From the NCBI GenBank assembly GCA_002633005.1, contig NMRA01000578.1:7298-69297 (forward strand): a stretch of DNA of 62,000 nt, given 5' to 3'. A program made the translations under genes and the position numbers. Of this stretch, positions 27,001 through 34,800 are shown piece by piece. The first letter of the stretch is position 1; every line of letters begins with the position of its first letter. The notes beneath the pieces were generated by a model, which saw only the letters and a list, made by a program, of their open reading frames with translations, made no database searches and had not been told where the DNA came from. Source of the DNA: Phoronis australis. Taxonomy: Eukaryota; Phoronida; Phoronidae.

Positions 27001-27772
27001 GAAGCTAGAAAGGCTGAAGGTAAGTGTTTTTTTAAACATTTAATTTGACTATTTCAACTTAGATTTAGTACTATTCCATTGGAGATAGAAGGCAGTAGAC
27101 ACCCAAAACACAGAGCCAGAAAATAGTTGTTGTTAATCGCGGTGCTGTGGAAGATTAACCTCATTTTGTTTGTGATAGATCGATCTATATATACGATGAT
27201 TTTTGAATAACACTTTATAACGAGACCAAGAATTTGCAGTGACAGAGAACTATCTGTTTTTACGCACCATGTGTTTTTGAAAATCAATTGATGTTCATTT
27301 CTTCAGTTGATAGTTGTACAGTGGCATATTATTAATACACTTGTTTAACATATGTCACAATAATAAATAAATTATAATTAATTCTTTCATTTATATATAA
27401 TAACTGAAGCTTAACGTCTGTGTCCTTTGAGATGTTTGGAGCTACTTCTGAAGGATGTTACTAAAATTTTCATCGTTAATGTTCAAAAATTTAATCTTTG
27501 CATAAAATAAAATTAGATTAAGCTGATGCCTGTAGTTATCAGTTTGTCAGACTGATATAACCTCTAAGGCCTAAGCCCGATTTTCGTGAATCACACTTGG
27601 CAAGGTGGTTACAATTTTCAAATCAGTGTAGTCGTAAGCCTTGAGTCATATTGAAAACTGCACTCCAGAATTGTCATTGATAAGAATTGGTTTTCATGTT
27701 GCAGGTTTCATCGATTATAAGTTAATTGGTGCTCCAGATGAACCACCCAACAAAGTTCAGAAGGTCAAGTGA
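1135..27772 (+). CDS. RNF216: RNF216/TRIAD3-like RBR E3 ubiquitin ligase, 16 exons, 5' end not seen
   Basis: Exons read as 1135-1299, 2800-3078, 6118-6593, 7184-7333, 9012-9143, 9929-10028, 11991-12038, 12953-13080, 14526-14714, 16129-16177, 16723-16822, 23015-23185, 23783-23915, 25628-25717, 26956-27019 and 27705-27772. All have AG/GT borders and the phases close across every junction, giving about 780 residues. Order: Ser/Thr/Pro-rich N-terminus, two SUMO-interaction-like motifs, a helical region matching the vertebrate stretch ending in LLEN.YPK, then RING1, IBR, RING2 and a Cys cluster. The family transfers ubiquitin through a catalytic RING2 cysteine, here in DGCNKMTC; vertebrate RNF216 acts on immune and synaptic substrates. 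The protein stops soon after the VQKV motif, so the long Pro-rich vertebrate C-tail is absent. The start is uncertain: exon 1 could be entered by splicing (acceptor at 1134) or begin at the ATG at 1113. Identification is from remembered family sequence, not a search. Confidence 0.93.
1781..1942. repeat. Third copy of the ACCTATCGC element, diverged
   Basis: It shares CAGCATTCTGGACACACCTTC, CCATTTTACCCGACAAACAA and GTGCGGAGCTTGCGATTGG with the pair at 46041-46366. It lies in RNF216 intron 1. Confidence 0.65.
2158..2245. repeat. Foldback element with GAACCAGTTT core, copy 1
   Basis: TGAGAACCAGAGTTTTCTCC...AATAATGAACATC is followed by AAACTGGTTTCGGGAC, giving a hairpin with an AATAATG loop. This copy has a two-base insertion in the left arm. 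Confidence 0.65.
3176..3560. repeat. Degenerate tandem repeat, about 139-bp period
   Basis: The stretch at about 3350-3412 (GTTGGGATTAGCTGGTTGAC...) recurs at about 3489-3550 with substitutions. A third, weaker CACCTGGTGG-containing copy lies near 3190-3245. Confidence 0.5.
3640..4880 (+). mobile_element. Decayed BEL/Pao-type retrotransposon integrase region
   Basis: Broken frames in RNF216 intron 2 show landmarks of BEL/Pao pol in order: [10 protein letters not shown] near 3940, [15 protein letters not shown] near 4070-4110, YDNGSKFHG near 4270, and RGDIVLIQ...LLWPLGK near 4735-4795. Several stops and frame changes lie between them, so it is inactive. No LTRs were identified; 4880-5850 could hold LTR sequence but shows no clear boundary. 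Confidence 0.65.
5639..5730. repeat. Short imperfect direct repeat, about 50 bp
   Basis: TTGCTTTACATACCTGGTAA recurs as TGCTACTTTGCAGACCTGGT about 47 bp later, with similar flanking sequence. It lies in RNF216 intron 2 and no function is apparent. Confidence 0.35.
6118..6593 (+). CDS. RNF216: RNF216 exon 3 with two SUMO-interaction-like motifs
   Basis: The acceptor is TATTTTTTGCAG and the donor is CAAATT|GTAAGTA. The exon encodes about 158 residues. Two short hydrophobic-acidic motifs are visible, DVIVISD and EIIDLVEE, each with the V/I-x-V/I-D/E pattern of SUMO-interaction motifs. The human protein has a comparable DVILTEDD stretch near its N-terminus (from memory). The exon ends in [11 protein letters not shown], which aligns with the ELVELLVKE helix preceding the FPD motif in vertebrate RNF216. 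SUMO binding is an inference. Confidence 0.85.
7184..10028 (+). CDS. RNF216: RNF216 exons 4-6, conserved helical region
   Basis: Exon 7184-7333 encodes [10 protein letters not shown]...[12 protein letters not shown] and matches the vertebrate FPD...LCNFLLEN.DYPKR segment. Exon 9012-9143 (alternative acceptor at 9015, same frame) encodes a stretch ending [12 protein letters not shown], and exon 9929-10028 continues [19 protein letters not shown]. The last two align with the vertebrate AADLLMADF...[20 protein letters not shown] region. Phases run 0-0, 0-0 and 0-1. The region appears to be two CUE/UBA-like helical segments, but that domain label is inference. Confidence 0.88.
7489..7590. repeat. 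Foldback element with GAACCAGTTT core, copy 2
   Basis: TTTGAGAACCAGTTTTCTCC and CATCAAACTGGTTCTCAAA form perfect 13-14-bp arms around a CACCAAATAACTGG loop. It lies in RNF216 intron 4. Confidence 0.75.
8743..8824 (-). repeat. tRNA-derived SINE, copy 1
   Basis: On the - strand it reads GGCAGTGTGGCCTGGTTGAT (A box-like) and GTGGGTTCAAGTCCCACC (B box). It lacks a plausible intact cloverleaf and lies in an RNF216 intron, so it is read as a SINE head and not a tRNA gene. The 3' body beyond the tRNA part is not defined. Confidence 0.7.
10029..11990. other. RNF216 intron 6
   Basis: Apart from the MITE at 11425-11678 this is AT-rich sequence with no supported gene. Confidence 0.5.
11425..11678. mobile_element. 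MITE with CAGGGCTTGGAAT inverted termini, copy A
   Basis: The left terminus is CAGGGCTTGGAATTTTTC and the right terminus ends CATTCCAAGCCCTG, a 13-bp inverted repeat. Internal sequence is rich in CTCTTTT. Flanks ATATAG and ATACAG are similar but give no clean target duplication. It lies in RNF216 intron 6. Confidence 0.7.
11991..13080 (+). CDS. RNF216: RNF216 exons 7-8, linker before the RBR core
   Basis: The small exon 11991-12038 (48 nt, acceptor TTTTCATTTCAG, donor CGAAAG|GTTAGT) and exon 12953-13080 (acceptor CTTTGGCAG, donor AAGGAG|GTACGT) fit phases 1-1 and 1-0. They encode a basic stretch and then [20 protein letters not shown], a charged helix immediately before RING1. In vertebrates this slot is EQEFYEQKIKEMAEHEDF. 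The 48-nt exon was accepted because it is the only reading that links exons 6 and 8 in frame. Confidence 0.8.
13081..14525. other. RNF216 intron 8
   Basis: The minus-strand frame at 13922-13527 (131 codons) has no recognised domain and no flanking splice support. No gene is called here. Confidence 0.45.
14526..14714 (+). CDS. RNF216: RNF216 exon 9, RING1 of the RBR module
   Basis: This 63-codon phase 0-0 exon has acceptor GGGTATTTTAG and donor GGCAAG|GTGAGA. It encodes [19 protein letters not shown] followed by the RING1 pattern C-x2-C, C-x-D-x-H-x2-C-x2-C, then [13 protein letters not shown]. It is nearly collinear with vertebrate RNF216 (LQMNEEQY...GQLIECRCCYGEFPFEE). RING1 binds the E2~ubiquitin conjugate. 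Confidence 0.97.
16129..23185 (+). CDS. RNF216: RNF216 exons 10-12, end of RING1 and IBR
   Basis: Exon 16129-16177 encodes [16 protein letters not shown] and exon 16723-16822 encodes [18 protein letters not shown]..., both collinear with vertebrate LSCMEGSC.CSFP and ELEKVLPQTILYKYYERK. After a 6.2-kb intron that contains the antisense GPCR, exon 23015-23185 carries the IBR Cys pattern: [25 protein letters not shown] and GIPCNEME. Phases are 0-1, 1-2 and 2-2. Confidence 0.95.
16303..16432 (-). repeat. tRNA-derived SINE, copy 2
   Basis: On the - strand it reads ACAGTGTGGCGCAGTGGTTT (A box), then CGCGGGTTCGAGTTC (B box), followed by a body ending in CCCCTACTCCTCTGAGC. It shares the CAGTGTGGC head with copy 1. 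It lies in RNF216 intron 10. Confidence 0.75.
17431..17911 (-). pseudogene. Duplicate of the GPCR 3' end, probably an assembly overlap
   Basis: Bases 17431-17911 repeat 17913-18393 with only a few substitutions and constant offset 482. The two copies are separated by one N at 17912. The copy contains TM5-6 to the C-terminus of the receptor and ends abruptly at the N. This layout is what an unmerged overlap between two contig ends gives, so a real partial tandem gene is unlikely. Confidence 0.8.
17912..17912. other. Single N at a contig join, flanked by a 481-bp direct repeat
   Basis: The base is N, with nearly identical 481-bp copies on both sides that end and begin exactly at the N. Confidence 0.85.
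18049..19062 (-). CDS. Rhodopsin-class (class A) GPCR nested in RNF216 intron 11
   Basis: This uninterrupted frame encodes about 337 residues with seven hydrophobic segments. Visible landmarks are TM1 ITNG, TM2 LGIADLC (D2.50), a TM3 cysteine paired with the ECL2 LTCFP cysteine, DRC in place of DRY, TM4 LLWNFSP, TM6 GWLPLM and TM7 NPLVYGF. N-glycosylation NTT lies near the N-terminus. Position 3.32 is Ser, so it is not a typical aminergic receptor. FSPLFGWN and the [17 protein letters not shown] loop recall adenosine and other MECA-group receptors, but the ligand is unknown. The frame is open to an ATG at 19086, but a good acceptor (CTTATTGTAG) lies directly before GATGCATG. The start is therefore set at 19062, with a non-coding upstream exon inferred. 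It is transcribed opposite to its host gene. Confidence 0.85.
   Translation of the reverse strand: MHETNQRFSEMNTTVANFNSHPTWITCTFSTLAVAVVITNGILIAVIGRTKSLHTVPNTYVFGLGIADLCVGLFAFPLTQIMDLMDFREYPHLCLAILGVSYLIGSETLVMLSLLAVDRCLSITKPLRYRTMVTRFRANIILLTTTIVMLLWNFSPLFGWNKFSMGIIKAENLTCFPTHIEMPYRLLGSIVIHFCLIVLQITCFSIIAYVAWQHKKKIDRMRSVTLAKSGVPHVNVRAIVVLALLIFTSAAGWLPLMLVNAAYCDWFRSDEIQLDDRLASIETLFIFVGFFTSLINPLVYGFGTPAVKYATLELFRRKKTRRVLQQTNNPDISATAL
19087..23014. other. Remainder of RNF216 intron 11, upstream of the nested GPCR
   Basis: The GPCR promoter and any 5' non-coding exon should lie here on the - strand, but neither can be located. The stretch 20160-20300 (TTCAACCGGTGTG.., GAAATTTGGCAGCTGTGTG) resembles low-level dispersed repeat sequence. 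Nothing else is supported. Confidence 0.4.
23545..23670 (+). repeat. Duplicated exon-12 donor region inside intron 12
   Basis: The exon 12 end and donor region (CTCACTTTGTAAGTTGGGGC, then AGTTTGAAAACCTACTCTG) recurs at about 23555-23600 as AGACTTTGTAAGTTGGGGTC with AGTTTGAGTACCTACAC. A shorter copy, GCTCACTTTGTAAGCTGA, follows near 23646. The copies carry GTAAGT or GTAAGC but little coding sequence. Confidence 0.7.
23783..25717 (+). CDS. RNF216: RNF216 exons 13-14, catalytic RING2 and trailing Cys cluster
   Basis: Exon 23783-23915 encodes [19 protein letters not shown], then [20 protein letters not shown]; the DGC cysteine is the predicted ubiquitin-thioester acceptor. Exon 25628-25717 encodes [19 protein letters not shown] and QKCSLW, a zinc-binding extension characteristic of this family. 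The intron between them (23916-25627) contains decaying tandem copies of the end of exon 13; see the repeat entry. Confidence 0.97.
23865..24375 (+). repeat. Decaying tandem array seeded from the end of RNF216 exon 13
   Basis: The segment starting ATGACATGTCGATGTGG (23865 in the real exon) recurs at 24097, about 24171, 24250 and 24324, spaced 74-79 bp. In both the exon and the 24097 copy the donor lies 51 bp later (GCTATT|GTAAGT and GCTATC|GTAAGT), and another AGCTATTGTAAGTG lies near 24067. The 24097 copy still reads [17 protein letters not shown] in frame; later copies have stops and changed cysteines. It is non-coding unless a copy is spliced in. Confidence 0.8.
26956..27772 (+). CDS. RNF216: RNF216 exons 15-16, short C-terminus
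   Basis: Exon 26956-27019 encodes an acidic/basic helix ([20 protein letters not shown]) matching vertebrate DEKLIEEIQKEAEEEQ. Exon 27705-27772 encodes [21 protein letters not shown] and then TGA, matching FKRIGPPLEKPVEKVQRVE. Vertebrate RNF216 continues for roughly a hundred Pro-rich residues; here translation stops within a few residues of that boundary. Confidence 0.93.
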
Positions 27773-29343
27773 AGTGTGCCTTGTTGTACATGTGACATCG
27801 TGCAATGGAAAGTGAAGTTTGTTTAGTCCAAACTTGGAGCTTGTGGCAAAATAGTCCCATACTAAAGTCCTGCAATTTTTGGAATTAACTTTAAACATTA
27901 TCTTAATAGGTTTTCTGTGATTTGACATGTATGAGTTACATTTGATGATGACATGTTTACAAAGTATAAGTCTTGACCCATCCCGGAACTTTGTGGTATA
28001 TTAAGAATGAGACTTGCTTGCTGGGCTGAATATTTACCTATTCTTGGTAACTCGGGGACCTGTTGTCTCCATCGATAGGTTGATGTGTTATACTTTTGAA
28101 CTCAGGTGTATAATGAAATCAAGTCTATTTATGGAACACATATCATGTAGCCAAACTAGTAAGTATTTGATAACTTACTGAAGTTCTATTGTAAAACCAT
28201 GAGGTTCAATTGGTATAACTTTGACTCCGTTTAGAAATATGCTGCTTAGAAATCCATTAAGGGTCAGATGTACATTCAGTCTTAGTTACAATTTGTGTGT
28301 ATGAGTAGGCCTACTCAGTGGTGCAACCACGTAATTATGTAGAGACATATACATCAGAGAAAGGGAAAGATATATGTGAAATGATGAGTGCTGGAGATGA
28401 ATCAAGATCTGTTCTTGAAATAATTGTCTCTTCCCTTCTCTTGTAACTATAGGCAAGTTATTGGTTATTGTGGGTTTAAGATTTGCTTCTTCATTAGTTG
28501 TTTTTCATAGTATTTTGGTTTTGTGCATTAATCTTCAAATTCTTTGTCTATAAACATCAGGTGCTCATTTTCTAACATTGACCTCAAGTTGAATGTTGAT
28601 GAAAACTAGGTGCGTGCGCCAGCGGTAAAATTTCAAGTAAATAACTTTATACTTTTTTGCGAACTAAGCAAAAGACTGGGGTGCTTTTCGTAATGCTCGA
28701 CACTTGCAGCAATAAATTTTAAATCAGAAATACCAAGTTTACTCCCAAAATTGAACATTCCAGCCTTGCCATCCTATTGTTTTATTGGCGACATTTTGGT
28801 AACTTGCAGTAGTAAGATCTGGCGCTTTCTCGCCAAACACTATCCTCCACTCGCGTGATTTTGCTTGAACATGTGGTCACAAAATTCGCAAGAAACTCAC
28901 TGGATGGAAAGCATGCCAAGTCATTTTTGCTCCAGCAGACCTTGAGATTTTAAGATCTGTGAATTTTGGTTGATTGTGCAATATCAAGTGAAATTGGGGC
29001 AATATTTGCTATGGAGGTGCCAATTCACACTTAGTGCATTGTTTTCAGGAATTAAACCTTCGAGATTGTTTGGTATTGTAAGTGGTGAGAGATAGTAAGG
29101 TGTTAACGTTGCGAGTCTTGTGGCAAACCCACCACTTGCAGGCCATGTCTGTGGCTAAAATCAAGCAAGTCTTGTTAACTTTATTTTTTGCAAGTTGTGC
29201 ACCACATCCAGTCTCTAAGGTTTCATCTATGTGTTTAAAAACAGCTTGTACCATGTTAATGTTTTTTTCATTTGTGAGCTGATAAAAATCTCCTTAATAG
29301 TTGTGTTGCAAACTTTATTTTAATATTAAAATTGCAAAATAAA
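27773..29343 (+). other. RNF216 3'UTR and possible poly(A) signals
   Basis: No coding exon is seen after the TGA. Candidate AATAAA hexamers on the + strand are at 28711 and 29338, the latter followed by a GT-rich stretch. The real cleavage site cannot be chosen from sequence. Confidence 0.4.
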
Positions 29344-29820
29344 ATTGTGTTTTAACTTTTCTGCTAACAGTGTCATTGCCACGCCAAAACGAGATTCTTG
29401 CAGCTGCTATGAACCTGTCTTACTGTCAAACAAGTAACATTTGATTAAGACCATTAGACAAAATTTGTCACAAAACTTCCCATACTCAGATTAGGACTTG
29501 ATTTCCGGGCTTGGAAATAATTTGCTTTTGTTTCTCAAGGCCACTTAACGAAAACTTCCAGTTACTTGTTAAGTACGCAAATGTCACTGTTAGCTGAAGC
29601 ACATGCATCTCCATTGGAAACACCTGGGGAAAATTTTTCTTTCAAAAATGCATCTTTTCAGAAACAAGCATTTGTACACTGAAGGCAGATTATGCTTGCA
29701 CAACTGGGGACACGCATCTGTCTTGAAAAACAATATGTGTTATAATTAATTCATTGCAAATTAACTATCTTTGACACAAGACCATGCAATACAACTTCAA
29801 ATAACATACATGATTATGAA

Positions 29821-30753
29821 AATAAACATTTTATTTTCACGACAAAAGTGAAATACATACAATTTGATACACAGTATTGATTTGTGATCTTACATCAAGC
29901 ACAAAATACTATGAAAACCATATTTATTAGCATTACATTTACAACGGTCCTTAGGTAATGAGTGATGAAATTAATCTTATTACAAAATGAAAAATGTCCT
30001 GAATATCATGAACTGGTAGCACCAATAAAAATTCACGTGACGATACAATGGAACTGGATGAAGATCATTTTAAATTGCCCCGTTTTTATCCAGCATTTGC
30101 AATTTTACTCCATCAAAAACTGGCTGGTTGGAATCGATAACTCGAAAATCCTGCATTGGGTGAACTTCAACATGTCAAACCATAGACATAAATGTTTATA
30201 ACACACATAATAAATCCTGAAATATGCTCTTGTGGTGCAAGCTAAGAAAATAGACACCAGACAGGGAACATATTTTGAGAGTGCAGAACAAAATATTTTC
30301 CATCATAAATGGCTATTATTCCAAATCAAGAGTGAATGACTCGACTTATTGGGTCCTGGCATGGTCACTGCACCTCACAGCATAACTTGTCGTCATCAAT
30401 AGGTTAATTAACAGCTAATTAACAGACAGACTAGTGGTCCAGCAACATGCAAAACATGAAAATGGCGTAAAAAAGTGCCTGTTGGATGTGACTCGAAATG
30501 GGTGAATAGAATGTTTTTTTTGAAGAGTTGAGTTTTGAGACCTCCCTATTCTGAAACACAAAGCAAACAACCTTACGTAGTGTTACATCATCCTCTAACA
30601 AACATCAATTATCTTCTCAAACCTCGATGAATCAAAGCATAGCTTATGAAGAAATGGTTACTGCCCATGCAACAAAGCATGATATAAGTATTGAGTACAC
30701 TCATTGTACCTAACAAATAGCACTTAGTCAAACTTAGCATTGTCCAACAAACT
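29821..30753 (-). other. RBBP6 3'UTR and poly(A) signals
   Basis: No coding exon is seen below the RBBP6 stop. On the - strand AATAAA occurs at 29928-29923 and 29835-29830. A + strand AATAAA at 29821-29826 lies next to the latter, so the short stretch can be read as a poly(A) signal from both directions. This suits the end of two converging genes, but usage is inferred. Confidence 0.45.
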
Positions 30754-31834
30754 TCACTTCTTCTCTTTCTTCTTATGCTTCTTCTTATGCTTTTTATGCT
30801 TTTTATGTCGATGTTTCTTATGCTTAGACGACCTTTTCTTTCGCCTTTTCTCGGAGTCAGAAGAATCCTCGCTCGACGACTGCGTACCCTTGTCATTATC
30901 AGAGTCGTCAGAACCAGAATCATTCTTGTCCGAATTCTCACTGTCATCCTCATAATCCGGCTCAAACTTCGACTCGTCGACTACGGACTCCTTACGTTCG
31001 GCGAGTCTTGACGACGGCTTTTTACCATCTTCGGCTGAAGAATCCTGCTTCACGGACGAGTCCGACTTTGAATGCTTGAGCTCACGGCTATGTGAATCGG
31101 ATGTGAGCAGCGTCTCACTCTTTGACTCCAGCTTATGCCTGGGCTCCTTCTCACTTCTAGCCTTGCTCTCTGTGGATTTGTACTTGTCCCGATTTATCCT
31201 CAACTTATGACGAAGGTCCACTTTGCCTATGGATGGTTCGGTGGAGGTTTCCTTTGCCGTAGTCGTGACTGGCGACTTTATGGTAACCTGTAAAAGAACA
31301 ATGGCGGTACAAGTCAACTGTGCACTGAAATAGTATCCAACATCGAGCATGTCCGAGACACTTGTATTCAAATGAAAAAATGAAACATAAAAAGCCAGTT
31401 CACATGCACGTTCATTAGCACACAGGTATTCACACACTAAACTAATACTTGACATGGAGATCTGTTTAACTTCTACATTGCTCTGTAATCCCAATCTGTT
31501 GAAGAGAAATATATAACTGTACACTTTACCCCATCAAACTCATTTTGTATACTAGTGTTTTATTTCAGTCTTCTTAATAACATAATCTAAGCTTGTTTTT
31601 CATATGGATTCCAGCACATTGCACTAGGCCTACACATTCAAAACACGAGCACTTCTTATTACCTGGAATGTTGTCCCTACTGTGCTGGACACTTTTCTCT
31701 CTGGGCTCGCCTCCTTGCCGTTGTCCATGTAGACGCGGCGTGCTGGTTTGTGCACAGCGCTAACCACTGAAGGTACGACTGCTGCCTTTGGCGCCTTGGC
31801 GGCAAACACCTTCTCGGCCCTGTCTATAACAGAT
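30754..31834 (-). CDS. RBBP6: RBBP6 last two exons with conserved acidic and HKK tail
   Basis: Exon 31834-31663 (SVIDRAEKVFAAKAPKAAVV) joins exon 31287-30754 in phase 0. The last exon encodes ESKFEPDYEDDSENSDKNDS and ends in KHKKHRHKKHKKHKKKHKKK then a stop at 30754. Human RBBP6 has FEPDYNESDSESN and a HKKHKKHKK tail in the same order, which identifies the C-terminus. Confidence 0.95.
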
Positions 31835-34800
31835 CTGTAAACGACAAGAGAAAGGGGGTTTCATTTAGTAACATTGAGTTCTCAAAGTTATATTTTGTAA
31901 ACTGCTACTCCCCTGGACAGCGTTCTCCACAACAGAAAATTCAAACTAGACAAAATTACAAAATTCGTGAGCATGTTCCCAAGTCCCATACCTATGGCTG
32001 TGAGGGATTTGTGTACCGTCTAGGAGTCAATACACTGAACTGATACCAAACATATAAGACGTCTTGCTTTGCTGGAGAAATAACAAACCTCTTAAGTGCT
32101 CAAACTTAACACAGGTGAGCTAAACTCAAGACGGATTAATGTAACACTAGGAAAGGGACGGGCTTAACAATCAGTATGCCACCTATTGGTTCTGCGTTCA
32201 CTTCATTAAGCAAACAACGAGCAGCTTGCAAATTCAGCACAGAACGCTCCATCAAAAATGGGTTGTTGTAACACCAACACTGGCACTTAATATTGCATGC
32301 CAAAAGCCAAAGGAACTGCGACTGATACTGGGCTATGTCTACAGGTAATGTCTGATCTTAATGACACAATGGGACACTTAGACAGTAAACATTCCTTAAA
32401 GCCTAGATATAGCAAGAAATTTTTAACTTAAAATTTAATTCTAATAACATTCTTAGTGACCAAATGTTCAAATCAATTGCTGAGTCTCAACAATGGTTCA
32501 TAAGTGTCTTGGACATCTACCTCTACACAAACGAGCAGCACTCACCTTGGAAGACTCTTCTTCTGTTCCGGCGCAACCTTGGTCTTAGGGGAACCGGCCA
32601 CATTTGTGTCAGAGCCCGACTCGTCACGTTCCCACTTGGACATCTCTGGCGCTGTGATTAACAGCGCATCATCACCAGCACTAGCATCAAGAAGTTCAAA
32701 CTCGTGCTCAGCATCAGTGGAGAACTCATCAATAATCTGTGAAGACGAGCTTTCAGGCTTCGACTGAGCCACCTCGCTACCAGATTCCTCTGCTGACGTT
32801 GCCACAGCCACTGTCGTCGTCCTTCCCGGTGACGGTTTCTCCAGTTCTACGCTTGACGTTGCCTCTGCCTTGACCGGGGCCGTCTCCAGTGTTGGACCTG
32901 AGATGTCTGGTTCTTCCTTCTTCTTCCTTTTCTTCTTTTTCTCAGTTTCTGATTCCCCACTCTTCTTCTTCTTCGTCTTAGTCTTTGACTTCTTCTTACT
33001 GTCATCCTCAGACTTTGGTTTCTTCTTCGTCGGTTCTGAACTCTTATCAGCAGACTTATCCTTGCGCTTTTTCTTGTCACCGGGTTCTTCACCTTTGACC
33101 CCTACCTTTTCACCACTTTCCTTCCGTTCCCCCTCAACTTTCACATCTGCCAAGTTACTCTCCTTCTTCGCTTCTTCTGTCTTACTAGCTTCCTTGTCTG
33201 ACTTTCGTTTTTCGTTCTTCTTGTCTCTCTCCACACTTTCAGCTTTTGATTTAGATTTGTCTTGTTTGGATTTATCGCTGCTGCTCCTCTCCTTTCCTTT
33301 GTCTTTGTCCTTGTCTTTGACCTTATCTTTGTCCTTGTCTTTGTCCTTGTCTTTGTCCTTGTCTTTCTTCTCTTTGCTCCGACTTCTTTTCCTCCTTTCA
33401 TCTTTCTCTTTTGGTTTACTTTCTTTGCTTTGACTCTTGCTGCGGCGTTTCAAGTCTTTGTCCCTGTCAACATGTGGAGGGGTGTGCCGGTCATGCCCAG
33501 GAGATCGTGGGAGTCGCTCACGACTCCTGCGCCTCGAAGGACTGACACCAGGTGGGGGTACCGGCGATGCACGACGGTACCAGCCATCAGGAGGGTAGGG
33601 GAGTGGTGACCGTGATCTTCCACGAGGAGGGTAACCACCATAGTAAGGATAGTCAGGAGGATAACGATGGTCATACCTTTGGTCATCATACCTGTAAGCA
33701 ACAAGAAATCAATGTATTCATCCATGTAAAGAACCGAAAGTCTACATAATCAAACAGGCATCAAGAATACGGCTGTTAGCAAAAGTTTGGGTAATGAAGA
33801 TTGATGAATGAAAAATTGTTGGCAGAACATCTGCAAATGACATTCAACAAATTAACTTGTTCACTAGGCATTTCATTTCTATATGCTCAAGTTACTATGG
33901 ACACACTATAATATCTACGAGAAACATAGGCAGCAAATTCTCTAATGGCAATATTGAAACCGCAACTGAACTCACAACATGTACAATTGAAGCTAATGCA
34001 GAGTAATACAGATCTCAGCACTTGCCTGTAGTAATCAGGGGGTGGTGGTCGCCCATAACGTAGATCCTCGTAATCATGAGGACGAGGAGGGTAGAATGGC
34101 ATAGGTGGGGGCGGTGAAGGAAACCTCTCCGGGGGATAGTCCCGGTAGTACATAGGACTCCTGGAGCGTCGGCCCCTGTATGGAGATCTAGGGGAGAAAA
34201 GAAAAGATCAATTATCATCTGACATGGGGATCGAAGTTATATTTGCGAGGCATAAAATGCAGACAAATATTAGACTATTTTCCAAAAGAAGAGACCATGG
34301 AGACTTGAACTACTTGAGGCTTCCATTCAATCCAGTTCACCATGACATCAAGCACTTAACAATACAGAAACAGTCGTTCACTAAAACTTACGGTAAGTGC
34401 AACCTTTGCCTAACTCTGACAATATTCCCTGATTTCTTTGTTCTAGTTAGTACTGTTTGGCCCTTCAGAGAAGTCACATTTCATTTTACCACAGTCAACA
34501 TTTGCACTTGAAATCAAACTCCATATTATTTTTTGACATTTTCCATTCTAGCTTTGTGCAGACTCAAGTTAAGTGTCTAGTATTGTTCTGGTTTACGTTT
34601 TGCACATGATGACACCAACGTCAAAGCCATAAGATCGAGTATGAAATCGAAATCTCAAGATTTTACTTGAAAACTCATTTTTTACTTGAATTTGAAGCTC
34701 CAATCTTGTGCTTGTCAAGTGTGAACTTCGGACTATAACTTGATCTGCATAAATCATTATGTATTCAGGAACAGAATAACAGACACATAGCTTGTGTTTT

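Noticed and set aside
32870-33433. 187-codon + frame, Phe/Leu/Ser-rich, membrane-like
   Set aside because: It is antisense to the Lys/Glu-rich RBBP6 exon; the reverse of AAG/GAG/GAC codons gives CTT/CTC/GTC and a false hydrophobic protein.
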